From contig NZ_CP087999.1 in assembly GCF_021044625.1 (NCBI RefSeq), positions 5,167,001 through 5,231,000 of the forward strand: a DNA stretch of 64,000 nucleotides. Direction: 5' to 3'. Origin of the DNA: Geomonas sp. RF6. GTDB lineage: Bacteria > Desulfobacterota > Desulfuromonadia > Geobacterales > Geobacteraceae. Shown here one piece after another: positions 56,487-64,000 of this stretch; position 1 is the stretch's first letter; each line of letters starts with the position of its first letter. The notes under the pieces were generated by a model. The model was not told the origin of the DNA and searched no databases. It saw nothing but the letters and a program-made list of their open reading frames with translations. The translations under genes were made by a program, and so were the position numbers.

Positions 56487-56518
56487 AGAAAAGCGGGGTG
56501 GAGCTAGCTCCACCCCGC
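56487..56518 (-). terminator. Flagellin terminator
   Basis: Minus-strand 13-bp perfect stem (GCGGGGTGGAGCT / AGCTCCACCCCGC) followed by TTTTCTTC, ~25 bp past the stop. Confidence 0.85.
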
Positions 56519-56541
56519 GTTGGTTATCGACTCTTCAACTA

Positions 56542-57408
56542 TTAGCCGAACAGTCTCAGAACCGACTGCGCCGCCTGAGACGACAGGCTAAGAGCAGTTG
56601 TGCTCAGCGACTGACGAGTCTGCAGCATCAGCATGTTGGCGCCTTCCTCGTTCATGTCCGCCAGCGTCAGGTTATCGGCACCGGTCTGGAGGGTGTTGAT
56701 CATGGTATTCGTGAACTCCTGGCGCGTGGTGATTACCGTGAGGCTCGAGGCTAGAGACGACGACTGGCTCCTCAGGATGTCTTGAGCGGCGTCGAGAGCA
56801 TCCGCCGAGGTTTTGATGTTTGCGTTTGTTGCCCAGTCTGTGCCATTGGTGGCGTCGGCAGCTTTCGACGCCTTAGCTATGTCGAGTTCCCCTGCTGGAG
56901 TAGCAGTGGAATCAGTGGTCGCGACAAACCCATTGATAACCAAAGTAGCATCGCCGCTGTACTGGCTGAACTCGACTGTCAAGATGTCGCCACCAAGCAA
57001 ATTTGTTCCTTTATATCCAGAGTCCTCTGCAATGGTGTCTATTTGATCGAGCAGGGCGTCGAACTGTTCCGAGTAGTCTTTTCGTGCTGTAACATCGGTA
57101 TTGCCGTAGGCTGAACTGACAAGACCTTTGGCAGCCTGAATAAGAGCAGTGATCGCCTTGATGCCGGCGTCCGCTGCCTTCACCGTCTGGATACCTTCCG
57201 ACATACCGTCCTTTCTGTCGGACAGGTCACTGGCGCGTTGCAGATGGCTTTGTGCGGAGAAGAAGTTGGTGGGGTTGTCGAGGGCGCTGTTGACTTTCTT
57301 GCCGGTGCTCAGCCTGTTCTGGGTCTGGTTCATGGCTGCCGTCGTACTCTGCAGCGCCAAGAGGTTGCTTCTCATGCCGGTCGTCAAAGAAATGTCTGAA
57401 ATTGCCAT
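56542..57408 (-). CDS. fliC: Flagellin, alphaproteobacterial-like
   Basis: 288 aa. N-terminal D0/D1: ISLTTGMRSNLLALQSTT, NRLSTGKKVNSALDNPTNFF; C-terminal NEEGANMLMLQTRQSLSTT, ALSLSSQAAQSVLRLF. These match the flagellins of alphaproteobacteria better than the SLNAQRNL type common in gamma- and deltaproteobacteria. Central domain is short (~110 aa). ATG 57408 has AAGGAG eight bases upstream; a TTG two codons earlier is not needed. Secreted by the flagellar export apparatus; no other flagellar gene near. Confidence 0.93.
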   Translation of the reverse strand: MAISDISLTTGMRSNLLALQSTTAAMNQTQNRLSTGKKVNSALDNPTNFFSAQSHLQRASDLSDRKDGMSEGIQTVKAADAGIKAITALIQAAKGLVSSAYGNTDVTARKDYSEQFDALLDQIDTIAEDSGYKGTNLLGGDILTVEFSQYSGDATLVINGFVATTDSTATPAGELDIAKASKAADATNGTDWATNANIKTSADALDAAQDILRSQSSSLASSLTVITTRQEFTNTMINTLQTGADNLTLADMNEEGANMLMLQTRQSLSTTALSLSSQAAQSVLRLFG

Positions 57409-57531
57409 GGTCAATTCTCCTTTTCAGGGATTCTTGGCCTTCTAGCCAAATCTGTGATGACAGCTCAAACAGAAGGTCGCTCCTTCCGTCGCTCCTCCTT
57501 TCGCAGAAAAGTGCTTCACCTACAAGAGATC

Positions 57532-57558
57532 TTGTCGGCACGGCGTGCCGAATATTAA
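57532..57558 (-). promoter_or_regulatory. Possible sigma-28 (FliA) promoter of flagellin
   Basis: Minus strand: TTAA, 15 bases, GCCGACAA, against the consensus TAAA-N15-GCCGATAA (one mismatch each). The spacer and -10 hold the palindrome CGGCACGCCGTGCCG. Leader ~117 bases. Confidence 0.6.
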
Positions 57559-57674
57559 GAAATTTTTTTATTTTTTTTTAATTTTATAGCAGGCGAGGGA
57601 GACCAAGGGGGCATTACTGCGGGGTAGGAGGAAGGGCGGGCTGCGATACATTCTGCGCAGCCCAGTCAACCGAT

Positions 57675-58850
57675 CTAGAACGTTTTCGACGCAAAGCCGT
57701 CGAACTCATCGTGAGCTGTGTCCATAGTCTTGCCAGTAGAGTCCACTCCGGAAAACTTGAAGAGCAGGTGGGACGGATCTATTTCGGCGTCGACCGCCGA
57801 ATTCTGGTATACGGTAAAAAAGACGGTGGCCTGCATCTTGTCGGGGTCGTACACCACGCGTCTCGGGTAGTTCGGAAGCGTTACCTGGGTCTCCGGATGC
57901 AGGGTCACATTGCTGTTGTAGAAACCACCCGTCCCCCCAGACGCCTTGCTGATGGACCACTTCGTTATGTCCATCACCGATGATGCGTCCATCTCTGCGT
58001 CAAACTGGAAGATCACCGAGAAGTCTTTCGAGGTGTTTGGAAACATCAGCGATGGATCGAGAGAAGAGACGAGCGTCCCGGGACCGCGGAAAGTTGGTAG
58101 CGTGCCAGTCCCTGGCAAACTCGCGAGGATCTTCGGCGATCTCAGCATCTCGGTCAGGTCAGAGTACAAGGTGCCATCCATCTCCTTCAGCACATCCGCT
58201 TCGCTATAAGCACTATCCTTGTCCCCGAGACCTAGATATGCCGCTCCGAGCTCGAAGTGCGGTTCGGCGAACTTCCTGTCCAGCAAGATCGATTTCTCCG
58301 CCTGCTCCGCGGCCTCGGAATAACGCTCCTCTTTGTTGTAGACCATCGACAGACCGTAGTAGCCATGCGCATCTCTCGGTGCAATTGCAATCACCTTCCT
58401 GAACTGTGCATCCGCCTCGGAAAGGCGACCTTGCTGTACGTACATGTTCCCCAATGTATATGGCGCATAGGTCGAAGCCCCATCCATTCGCGCCGCTGTC
58501 TTGTACGCCTTCTCCGCATCCGCCTGATTCCCCGCCTGCACATATGCGTTGCCGAGGCTGTTGTAGGCATCGGCAGAAGTCGGATACTGGCTTATCAGCC
58601 GCTTGTACACTTCAATGGCTTCCTTCGTCTTCCCCTGCTTCAGGTAGGTACTTCCGAGGGTGTTGTAGGCGTCAAGCGAGGTGGGATCAAGTGCGAGGCA
58701 TCTTTTCAACTGCGCTACCGCCTCAGTTTCGTTTCCCTCTTGCAGAAGACTCGCCGCCTTGATGAGAGAGTACTTCGCGATCTGAGCCATGCTGGTCTGG
58801 GATTGGGTGACGGCGGCGAAGAGACTGTCGATGAGAGTCGCATCGGCCAT
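57675..58850 (-). CDS. TPR protein with C-terminal Ig-like domain
   Basis: 391 aa, no signal peptide. Residues ~1-35 helical, then about six TPRs (~36-235; ASLLQEGNETEAVAQLKRCL, DAYNTLGSTYLKQGKTKEAI, DAYNSLGNAYVQAGN, APYTLGNMYVQQGRLSEA, GYYGLSMVYNKEERYSEA, PHFELGAAYLGLGDKDSA). The C-terminal ~115 residues (FSVIFQFDAEMDASSVMDITKWSIS...) look like a bacterial Ig/SbsA domain. ATG 58850 with AGGAG. Upstream of and codirectional with flagellin. Role unknown; perhaps an adaptor for a surface structure. Confidence 0.85.
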   Translation of the reverse strand: MADATLIDSLFAAVTQSQTSMAQIAKYSLIKAASLLQEGNETEAVAQLKRCLALDPTSLDAYNTLGSTYLKQGKTKEAIEVYKRLISQYPTSADAYNSLGNAYVQAGNQADAEKAYKTAARMDGASTYAPYTLGNMYVQQGRLSEADAQFRKVIAIAPRDAHGYYGLSMVYNKEERYSEAAEQAEKSILLDRKFAEPHFELGAAYLGLGDKDSAYSEADVLKEMDGTLYSDLTEMLRSPKILASLPGTGTLPTFRGPGTLVSSLDPSLMFPNTSKDFSVIFQFDAEMDASSVMDITKWSISKASGGTGGFYNSNVTLHPETQVTLPNYPRRVVYDPDKMQATVFFTVYQNSAVDAEIDPSHLLFKFSGVDSTGKTMDTAHDEFDGFASKTF

Positions 58851-59000
58851 GGTAGGCTCCTTTCCGGCAGGGATTCTCCCGAAAGGATAGCAGAAACTTA
58901 AACATAAACTAATGTCACTGTTGAAGGACAATATGGAGCTGAGTGTGGGAGGGGAAGGGACTCGGGGCGAGAAGTAAACACGACCTCCGCTTGATTAGGT

Positions 59001-59029
59001 TTGACTTCAAAACGCCAATGTTATATAAA
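59001..59029 (+). promoter_or_regulatory. Sigma-70 promoter of tupABC
   Basis: TTGACT, 17 bases, TATAAA. Start of transcription expected near 59036, ~85 bases before the tupA ATG. Confidence 0.75.
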
Positions 59030-59063
59030 GCGCGACACAACGGTGTATCCCTGACGATATAAC
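59020..59063 (+). promoter_or_regulatory. Possible oxyanion-repressor operator
   Basis: Inverted GTTATAT (59020-59026, over the -10) and ATATAAC (59057-59063), 30 bases apart. The half-sites equal those of ModE-type operators (CGTTATAT...ATAACG), but the spacing is wider than the usual ~8. Confidence 0.35.
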
Positions 59064-59121
59064 GGTGCCGAACCAGCGCACTCACCAACAAAGGCAGCCA
59101 AACCCACCGAAAGGAGTCACA

Positions 59122-59979
59122 ATGAGCTTCAAGAAACTTTTTGTCGTTCTCACAGCACTGTGCGCCCTCGTGGCAGGAAGCGTCGTCCCCGGCGGCGCCG
59201 CACAGAAAACCGTGATCCTCGCCACCACTACCAGCACCCAGGATTCCGGGCTCCTCGACGTGCTCGTCCCGATGTTCGAGAAGCAGACCGGATACCTGGT
59301 AAAGACCATCTCGGTCGGCTCCGGCCAGGCAATGAAGATGGGTGAAAAAGGTGAGGCGGACGTCCTCCTGGTACACTCCCCGGACGCGGAAAAGAAGTTC
59401 ATGGCAGACGGCTTCGGCGTAGACCGGCAGCTCGTCATGCACAACGACTTCGTCCTCCTCGGACCCGCTGCGGATCCCGCCAGGGTAAAGGGGTCGAAGA
59501 CCTCCGCGGACGCCTTCAAGAAGATCGCCTCTGCCAACGCCCTCTTCCTCTCCAGGGGTGACAACTCCGGCACCCACGCGAAAGAGAAGGGTCTGTGGAA
59601 AGGGGCAGGGATCAACCCGGAAGGGCAGAAGTGGTACCAGCAGACCGGTCTCGGCATGGGGGAGACGCTGAACGTCGCTTCCGAGAAGGGGGGCTACACC
59701 ATTTCCGACCGCGGCACCTGGCTGGCACTGAACAAAAAGAAGCACCTCGCCCTCACCATCCTGGTGCAGGGTGAGCCGAAGCTCCTCAACATCTATCACG
59801 TCATCGAAGTGAATCCCGCGAAGTGGCCGAAGGTGAACACCGCAGGGGCCAAGGCATTTGGCGACTTCATGCTCAACAAGAAGACGCAGGACATCATCCG
59901 CACCTTCGGCGTCAAGGAATTCGGCAACCCCCTCTTCTTCCCGGATGCTGGCAAAGATCCGAAGTCTCTCGGTTTGTAG
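59122..59979 (+). CDS. tupA: Tungstate-binding protein TupA
   Basis: Periplasmic high-affinity tungstate receptor, 285 aa. Signal peptide to about residue 26 (ends GAA), then the TupA signature TTTSTQDSGLLD, SVGSGQAM, VDRQLVMHNDFVLLGP, SRGDNSGTH, SDRGTWLA. Distinguishes Tup from Mod and Wtp receptors. ATG with AAGGAG. Confidence 0.96.
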   Translation: MSFKKLFVVLTALCALVAGSVVPGGAAQKTVILATTTSTQDSGLLDVLVPMFEKQTGYLVKTISVGSGQAMKMGEKGEADVLLVHSPDAEKKFMADGFGVDRQLVMHNDFVLLGPAADPARVKGSKTSADAFKKIASANALFLSRGDNSGTHAKEKGLWKGAGINPEGQKWYQQTGLGMGETLNVASEKGGYTISDRGTWLALNKKKHLALTILVQGEPKLLNIYHVIEVNPAKWPKVNTAGAKAFGDFMLNKKTQDIIRTFGVKEFGNPLFFPDAGKDPKSLGL

Positions 59980-60678
59980 ATGGATATCATTGTTGAAGGC
60001 TTCAAACAGGCTGCCCAGCTCCTCTGGTCGCTCGACCCGGAGGTGCTGGGCATCGCCCTTTTATCGCTGAAGGTCTCCGGCTTCGCAACGCTCATAAGCC
60101 TCCTCATAGGGATCACCGTCGGGACAGTGGTAGCGCTCACCACCTTCCCCGGCAAAAAGGTCATCGTCAGCGTCGTCAACACCGGGATGGGTCTCCCGCC
60201 GGTGGTCGTCGGTCTTTTCGTGTCGATCCTCCTCTGGAGAAACGGGCCGCTTGGATTCCTTGAGCTTCTCTACACTCCGACCGCCATCGTCATCGCGCAG
60301 TCGATCATCGCCACCCCCATCGTCATGGGGATCACTATCGGCGCCATGCAGAACCTGCCGTCGAACCTCAAGCTGCAGATACGGGCGCTCGGCGCGACGC
60401 GCATGCAGATGGTATTCATGCTGATAAAAGAAGCGCGCCTGCCGCTCATGGCAGGGGTCATGGCGGGCTTCGGCGGGGTTATCTCCGAGGTCGGCGCATC
60501 GATCATGGTCGGCGGCAACGTGAAGGGGTACACGAGGGTCCTCACCACCGCCACCGTCATGGAAACCGGCAGAGGAAACTTCGAGATAGCCATTGCACTC
60601 TCGATTATTCTTTTGCTATTTTGCTTTCTCATAAACTATTTCCTGACTCTGATACAGCAACGCGAAAGGCCGAGATGA
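59980..60678 (+). CDS. tupB: Tungstate ABC permease TupB
   Basis: 232 aa, five or six membrane helices; ABC-permease loop MGLPPVVVGLFVSILLWR, GATRMQMVFMLIKEARLPLMAG (EAA motif) and GFGGVISEVGASIMVGGN. ATG directly follows the tupA TAG, so translation is coupled. Pairs with TupC. Confidence 0.96.
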   Translation: MDIIVEGFKQAAQLLWSLDPEVLGIALLSLKVSGFATLISLLIGITVGTVVALTTFPGKKVIVSVVNTGMGLPPVVVGLFVSILLWRNGPLGFLELLYTPTAIVIAQSIIATPIVMGITIGAMQNLPSNLKLQIRALGATRMQMVFMLIKEARLPLMAGVMAGFGGVISEVGASIMVGGNVKGYTRVLTTATVMETGRGNFEIAIALSIILLLFCFLINYFLTLIQQRERPR

Positions 60679-61772
60679 AGTTCGAAAAGCATGTGCTGGA
60701 AGTAACAGATCTGAGGGTAAGTCGGGGAGGGGTCCAAACCCTCGACATACCCTCTTTTTTCTTGGGGCAGAATGAGTTCGTCTCTCTCATCGGTCCGAAC
60801 GGCTGCGGCAAATCGACCCTCCTTCTATCGATAATGTGCCTTCTCAAGAGAGATGGCGGCACCCTCAGGTACAACGGGGAGGAGATAGCCTCCCCGGCGG
60901 CGGAGCTGGCCTTCCGGCGCAAGATCGCCATGGTCCTGCAGGAGCCCCTTCTTTTCGACAGCACCGTTCATGACAATGTCGCCTCAGGGCTAAAGATACG
61001 CGGAGTGGAGCGGCAGGAAATACGGCGCCGCGTCGGCGAGTACCTCGAGCGCTTCAACCTGCAGGCGATGGCGCAGCGCTCGGCACGGAAGCTTTCAGGC
61101 GGAGAGGCGCGCCGCGTGAGCCTTGCCCGCGCCTTTGCGGTGCAGCCGGACGTGATCTTCTTCGACGAGCCATTCGCTCACCTCGATACCCCGACGAGGA
61201 CCGCGCTCATCGACGACATGGAAAGGATCATCGCCGAGACCGGCACTGCGGCCGTCCTAGTGACGCACGACCAGGGGGAGGCGCTACGTATGTCGGACCG
61301 CATCGTCGTCATGAACGGCGGCCGGGTCGTCCAGGTCGACACTCCTGCCCATGTTATGAACCACCCCGTGAACGAGTTCGTGGCGAACTTCGTCGGGATG
61401 GAGACAGTGCTTGAGGGGGTTGTGCTGCGTAACAGAGAGAGACAGCTTACTGTCTCGGTCGATGGTGTTGAGATAGACGTGATAGGGGAACTGAATCAAG
61501 GTGACAAGGTGTACTGTTGCATCAGGCCCGAAAACGTGCTGCTGAATACCTCGAACAATGCGACCACGAGCAGTGCGAGAAATGTTTTTGCCGGCAGGAT
61601 TGCGGACATAGCATCAATGGGACCTTTTTTGAAGCTGAGACTTAAATGCGGCTTCCCGCTCACCTCCTATGTCACTTGCCAGGCTTTCGCCGACTTGGGA
61701 CTGAAGGAAGGGATGGATGTCTTCGCCTCCTTCAAAGCGACCTCTGTCCACCTGATTAGGAAAGGTCACTGA
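60675..61772 (+). CDS. tupC: Tungstate ABC ATPase TupC
   Basis: 365 aa. Walker A IGPNGCGKST, Q-loop VLQEPLLF, signature KLSGGEARRVSLARA, Walker B VIFFDEPFAHLD, H-loop LVTHD. C-terminal TOBE-like domain (~255-360) as in ModC, where oxyanion binding can inhibit transport. ATG overlaps the tupB stop (ATGA). Confidence 0.95.
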   Translation: MKFEKHVLEVTDLRVSRGGVQTLDIPSFFLGQNEFVSLIGPNGCGKSTLLLSIMCLLKRDGGTLRYNGEEIASPAAELAFRRKIAMVLQEPLLFDSTVHDNVASGLKIRGVERQEIRRRVGEYLERFNLQAMAQRSARKLSGGEARRVSLARAFAVQPDVIFFDEPFAHLDTPTRTALIDDMERIIAETGTAAVLVTHDQGEALRMSDRIVVMNGGRVVQVDTPAHVMNHPVNEFVANFVGMETVLEGVVLRNRERQLTVSVDGVEIDVIGELNQGDKVYCCIRPENVLLNTSNNATTSSARNVFAGRIADIASMGPFLKLRLKCGFPLTSYVTCQAFADLGLKEGMDVFASFKATSVHLIRKGH

Positions 61773-61808
61773 CACCCTCACAGCAACCGTAGTTACAGAC
61801 CGAGTTAA

Positions 61809-61830
61809 GGGCGGGGACTCCCCCGCCCTC
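61809..61830. terminator. Hairpin after tupC
   Basis: GGGCGGGG/CCCCGCCC stem, ~37 bp after the stop; no T-run. Confidence 0.4.
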
Positions 61831-61849
61831 CCCCAGACAAAACTAAACT

Positions 61850-61883
61850 TCCACCGCAAAGACGCAAAGAACGCAAAGGGAAA
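61850..61883. repeat. GCAAAGACGCAAAG repeat, copy 1
   Basis: ACCGCAAAGACGCAAAGAACGCAAAGG. Inverted copies are at 62115-62150 and 62364-62398. Confidence 0.75.
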
Positions 61884-61917
61884 ATCCGCAAAGAAAAGCG
61901 TGGGGTTTCTGCATCTT

Positions 61918-62015
61918 GTAGGCCGGAATAAGCGCAGCGTTTCCGGCAACGCTGGTGCAGCATCTGTGACGCTTGGCGGCGACGCCGGGAACACCTGCGG
62001 CTTATCCCGGCCTAC
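61918..62015. repeat. REP-like element, full inverted pair
   Basis: GTAGGCCGGAATAAGCGC arm, ~50-bp loop, then CGGCTTATCCCGGCCTAC arm, the same layout as 11239-11312 with a longer loop. Confidence 0.85.
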
Positions 62016-62114
62016 GACTCGACAACGCTCATGGAGACGGAGGAGAATACGCACCAAAAAAGGGCGCAGAGATAGAGACGCTACAGATTGATGTTTCCAT
62101 TGCGTCCTTTTTCT

Positions 62115-62150
62115 TTGCGCCCTTTGCGTCTTTGCGGTGGGTGTTGTTTT
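62115..62150. repeat. GCAAAGACGCAAAG repeat, copy 2 (inverted)
   Basis: TTTGCGCCCTTTGCGTCTTT then GCGGTGGGTGTTG; nearly identical to copy 3 at 62364-62398. Confidence 0.75.
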
Positions 62151-62160
62151 AAGGGTCCGA

Positions 62161-62304
62161 CTCGTTCCCAAGCTCCGGCTTGGGAACGCAATTGCCCGCG
62201 AGGCTCAGCCTCACCACCGGCGCGATCATTGATTAGCCGCTGACGCGGATGCAAAGCTGGAGCGTTGCCCCCAAGTGCGTTCCCAAGATGACCTTGGGAA
62301 CGAG
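62161..62304. repeat. Dispersed element bounded by GTTCCCAAG palindromes (copy 2)
   Basis: Same ends as 7003-7138 but in inverse orientation; shared interior includes CGCTGACGCGGATGCAAAGC. Confidence 0.85.
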
Positions 62305-62363
62305 CATCAAACGTCGTGGTAGAGCCTACCTCCTCTTTCAGCTTTTCCTTTGCGTGGTTTTCT

Positions 62364-62398
62364 TTGCGCCCTTTGCGTCTTTGCGGTGGGTGTTGGTT
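62364..62398. repeat. GCAAAGACGCAAAG repeat, copy 3 (inverted)
   Basis: TTTGCGCCCTTTGCGTCTTT then GCGGTGGGTGTTGG. The 640 bp from tupC to the next stop codon is thus almost all repeats, with no gene. Confidence 0.75.
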
Positions 62399-62415
62399 TT
62401 CGGCTGCGGCCGTAG

Positions 62416-63846
62416 CTAGCTCTGCACCGTCCTCCCCCACACCGAAAACCCGGTGCCGCTCTTTTGGGTCCACAACACGATCACGTTCCCGGCTTCGTCC
62501 CAGCCGGCCTCGTACTGCTCCACACTCCCCTCCAGATCGAGCCGCTCACTCGTGCTCCACCCGGAGAGCGAGCGCGAGGCGCTCCACAGTTCCCTCTCGT
62601 CCCCCGACCCCTTCACCCACGTTACCACCGGTTGTCCGTCCTTCCCCAAAAGAAGGGTCGGGCTCAGGCAGAAGTGCGGGTAGTTGTCGAGCACCTTCTC
62701 GGAGAACCACCCAAGCCCTATGTCGGTGGCAACGGTGAGGCTGGAGAGATAGGCATCGACGTCGGGCCAGTTTGCCGCCTGTGTCAGGCAGACAAAGGCG
62801 ATCCCGCCGTCGGCGAGGGAGGCGGATACACCGAGCGGATTTTCCCCGATCACTTCAGGGGCGCCCCACCCCTTCTCCGGGAAGAAGCGGGAGGCCTTCA
62901 GTTGATAATCCCTCCCCGGAGCACTCACTTCCTGCCAAAGGGCAAGTGCGTTTCCGACCTCGTCCATCGTCACCACCGGCGCGTGGTGCCCCGGCACTGT
63001 CTGGGCCGCGCTCAGATCCTTTAGCGGATCATCCTGCACGATCTCCCTCCCGAGGGGAAATGCTGGCCCCCACCCGGTAACCGGGTCGAAGATCCGCCCC
63101 CAGGTGTTGTGCCTGAGCTCACCAAAGCGCGAACCGGCACCTGCTGCGTTCCAGAGCGCCACCACCATCCCCGATCCGTTTCCGGAAATTGTCCCGGTCG
63201 GTACCAGCTGGTCCTTCCCGATGACGCTCGGGGGACCCCACCCCCTTTCGGTGCGGCGCGCCGAGACAAAGTGGTAGCTGTGCTCGGCCGCCTCATAGCG
63301 GTGCCAGGTCGCCACCGAGTTCCCCTCCTCGTCCAGGAGCACCTGGGGCGAAAGCGCAAGCCCGGTGGAGTCGAGTACAGCCGGAGCACTCCAGCCGTGC
63401 CCGGGGAGATAGGTGGAGGCCAGCAGGTGCCGCGTATGCCCCACCGTCTGGACCCACACCAGCGTCGCGACACCGTCGGAATTCAGCGCCGCCCGCGCCT
63501 CCCCCTCATCCCCTTCCCCTGCCCCGAGGTGCTGCGGGGCATCCCACCCCGGGCCGGGATGGTACCTGCTCCCCCAGAGCGTCTGCGAGCCGTACCCGCC
63601 TTCGCACCACAGCGCCAGCGCCTCCCCTTTTCTGGCCAGCGCGAGCCTCGGGGAGGAGACGGCACAGCTGGCGCGCGTGAGCCTGATCACCGCGTGGCGC
63701 AGGTTCTGTACGCAGGTGTTGGTGCTCGAGCTTATGCCGAACCAGACCATCGCCGGCAGCAGTAGGGGTTTCCACGTGGTACTCCTGCAAATATTCTGTG
63801 CTACCTTGTTTACCGCCCAGAGGGGCGAGCATCTGAAAAGCCGCAT
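62416..63846 (-). CDS. Beta-propeller-like repeat protein
   Basis: 476 aa. About seven repeats of 40-60 residues, each with GW-x-x-P-x-x-(L/I)G near one strand and a DG/G-N-x-(V/A)-x-x-W near another (GWDAPQHLG, GWSAPAVLD, GWGPPSVIG, GWGPAFPLG, GWGAPEVIG, GWFSEKVLD, GWSTSERLD; ATLVWVQ, SVATWHR, ALALWQE, PVVTWVKG, VIVLWTQ), a pattern of a seven-bladed propeller. N-terminal ~40 residues are weakly hydrophobic and may be an export signal or anchor. Start ATG follows AGGAGG. Downstream of the debranching-enzyme gene on the same strand. Function unknown. Confidence 0.8.
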   Translation of the reverse strand: MRLFRCSPLWAVNKVAQNICRSTTWKPLLLPAMVWFGISSSTNTCVQNLRHAVIRLTRASCAVSSPRLALARKGEALALWCEGGYGSQTLWGSRYHPGPGWDAPQHLGAGEGDEGEARAALNSDGVATLVWVQTVGHTRHLLASTYLPGHGWSAPAVLDSTGLALSPQVLLDEEGNSVATWHRYEAAEHSYHFVSARRTERGWGPPSVIGKDQLVPTGTISGNGSGMVVALWNAAGAGSRFGELRHNTWGRIFDPVTGWGPAFPLGREIVQDDPLKDLSAAQTVPGHHAPVVTMDEVGNALALWQEVSAPGRDYQLKASRFFPEKGWGAPEVIGENPLGVSASLADGGIAFVCLTQAANWPDVDAYLSSLTVATDIGLGWFSEKVLDNYPHFCLSPTLLLGKDGQPVVTWVKGSGDERELWSASRSLSGWSTSERLDLEGSVEQYEAGWDEAGNVIVLWTQKSGTGFSVWGRTVQS

Positions 63847-63890
63847 TGCTCCTCCTTCGACCTCCGGGGACCACTCCCGTGGAGCGACTG

Positions 63891-64000
63891 CTACTCTTCC
63901 GTCTTAAGCCAGCATCTCAGCATTTCCGCGATGCTCCACGCCTGAGCCACGCAGCCTCGCGGCCGGTACGGCTCTTCTGCATCAAAAACCTCGTTGAGTG
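63891..64000 (-). CDS. Glycogen debranching enzyme, C-terminal end only
   Basis: The last 35 codons of a leftward gene whose start lies beyond the window. The end reads [21 protein letters not shown], the conserved C-terminus of amylo-alpha-1,6-glucosidase-type debranching enzymes, then stops at TAG (63893-63891). 44 bp separate it from the propeller gene. It would complement glgP in glycogen breakdown. Identification rests on this short tail. Confidence 0.7.
   Translation of the reverse strand, partial: LNEVFDAEEPYRPRGCVAQAWSIAEMLRCWLKTEE

Noticed and set aside
57534-57550. Sigma-54 promoter at the flagellin palindrome
   Set aside because: GG and GC are only eight bases apart; a sigma-28 reading fits better.

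Overview
The window looks like a chromosomal segment of a Geobacter/Geomonas-type bacterium (Desulfuromonadia, Geobacterales). Support: high GC content, a 12-haem periplasmic c-type cytochrome beside a di-haem cytochrome c peroxidase, sigma-54 signalling, a haem-motif HD-GYP sensor, tungstate uptake genes, and many GC-rich dispersed palindromic repeats. Most of the content is housekeeping. No rRNA, tRNA or CRISPR array was recognised. Layout: 1-4.2 kb holds the 3' part of a GspE/PilB secretion or pilus ATPase, a sigma-54 response regulator, and a response regulator whose N-terminus carries a tandem MshEN c-di-GMP-binding motif. 4.7-6.9 kb is lemA plus two TPM-domain genes. 7.2-9.3 kb holds the peroxidase and the 12-haem cytochrome. 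9.4-18.3 kb is recJ and then, reading leftwards, spoIID-like, queA, tgt, yajC, secD, secF and a TPR gene. The tgt gene appears to start with ATT. 18.4-20.7 kb is a membrane HD-GYP phosphodiesterase with a periplasmic CxxCH motif behind a good sigma-54 promoter. 20.8-22.8 kb is an orphan OppD/OppF ATPase pair. 23.1-27.7 kb is a nadK-recN-acetyltransferase-pmbA operon ending in a terminator. 27.8-33.7 kb has glgP, rarA, an ACT-like regulator and pfkA. 33.8-39.2 kb has small genes, an acyltransferase-rnhA pair, amrS and a homologue of tRNA-queuosine mannosyltransferase. 39.3-44.7 kb is the cell-shape cluster mreC-mreD-mrdA-rodA plus rfbA. 45-51.9 kb has sfsA, an RsbW-like kinase with a strong promoter and leader peptide, a PAP2 phosphatase, a 66-aa protein, a SWIM-SNF2 helicase and nudC. 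52.0-53.4 kb is a decayed IS481 element between inverted copies of an ~80-bp repeat. 53.5-55.6 kb is aguA-aguB (agmatine to putrescine). 55.7-58.9 kb has a Cys-repeat exported protein, a flagellin of alphaproteobacterial type and a TPR/Ig-like protein. 59-61.8 kb is tupABC, and the right edge holds a beta-propeller protein and the last codons of a glycogen debranching enzyme. How the genes work together: c-di-GMP turnover (HD-GYP) and sensing (MshEN-REC) sit with envelope and secretion functions (SecDF-YajC, Mre/Rod, pilus-type ATPase). Glycogen phosphorylase, phosphofructokinase and the debranching-enzyme end form a carbon-storage theme. Three enzymes bear on tRNA queuosine (queA, tgt and the mannosyltransferase homologue). 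At least five dispersed repeat families fill the gene-free stretches, often between convergent genes. All calls are by eye from sequence motifs; no database search was run.
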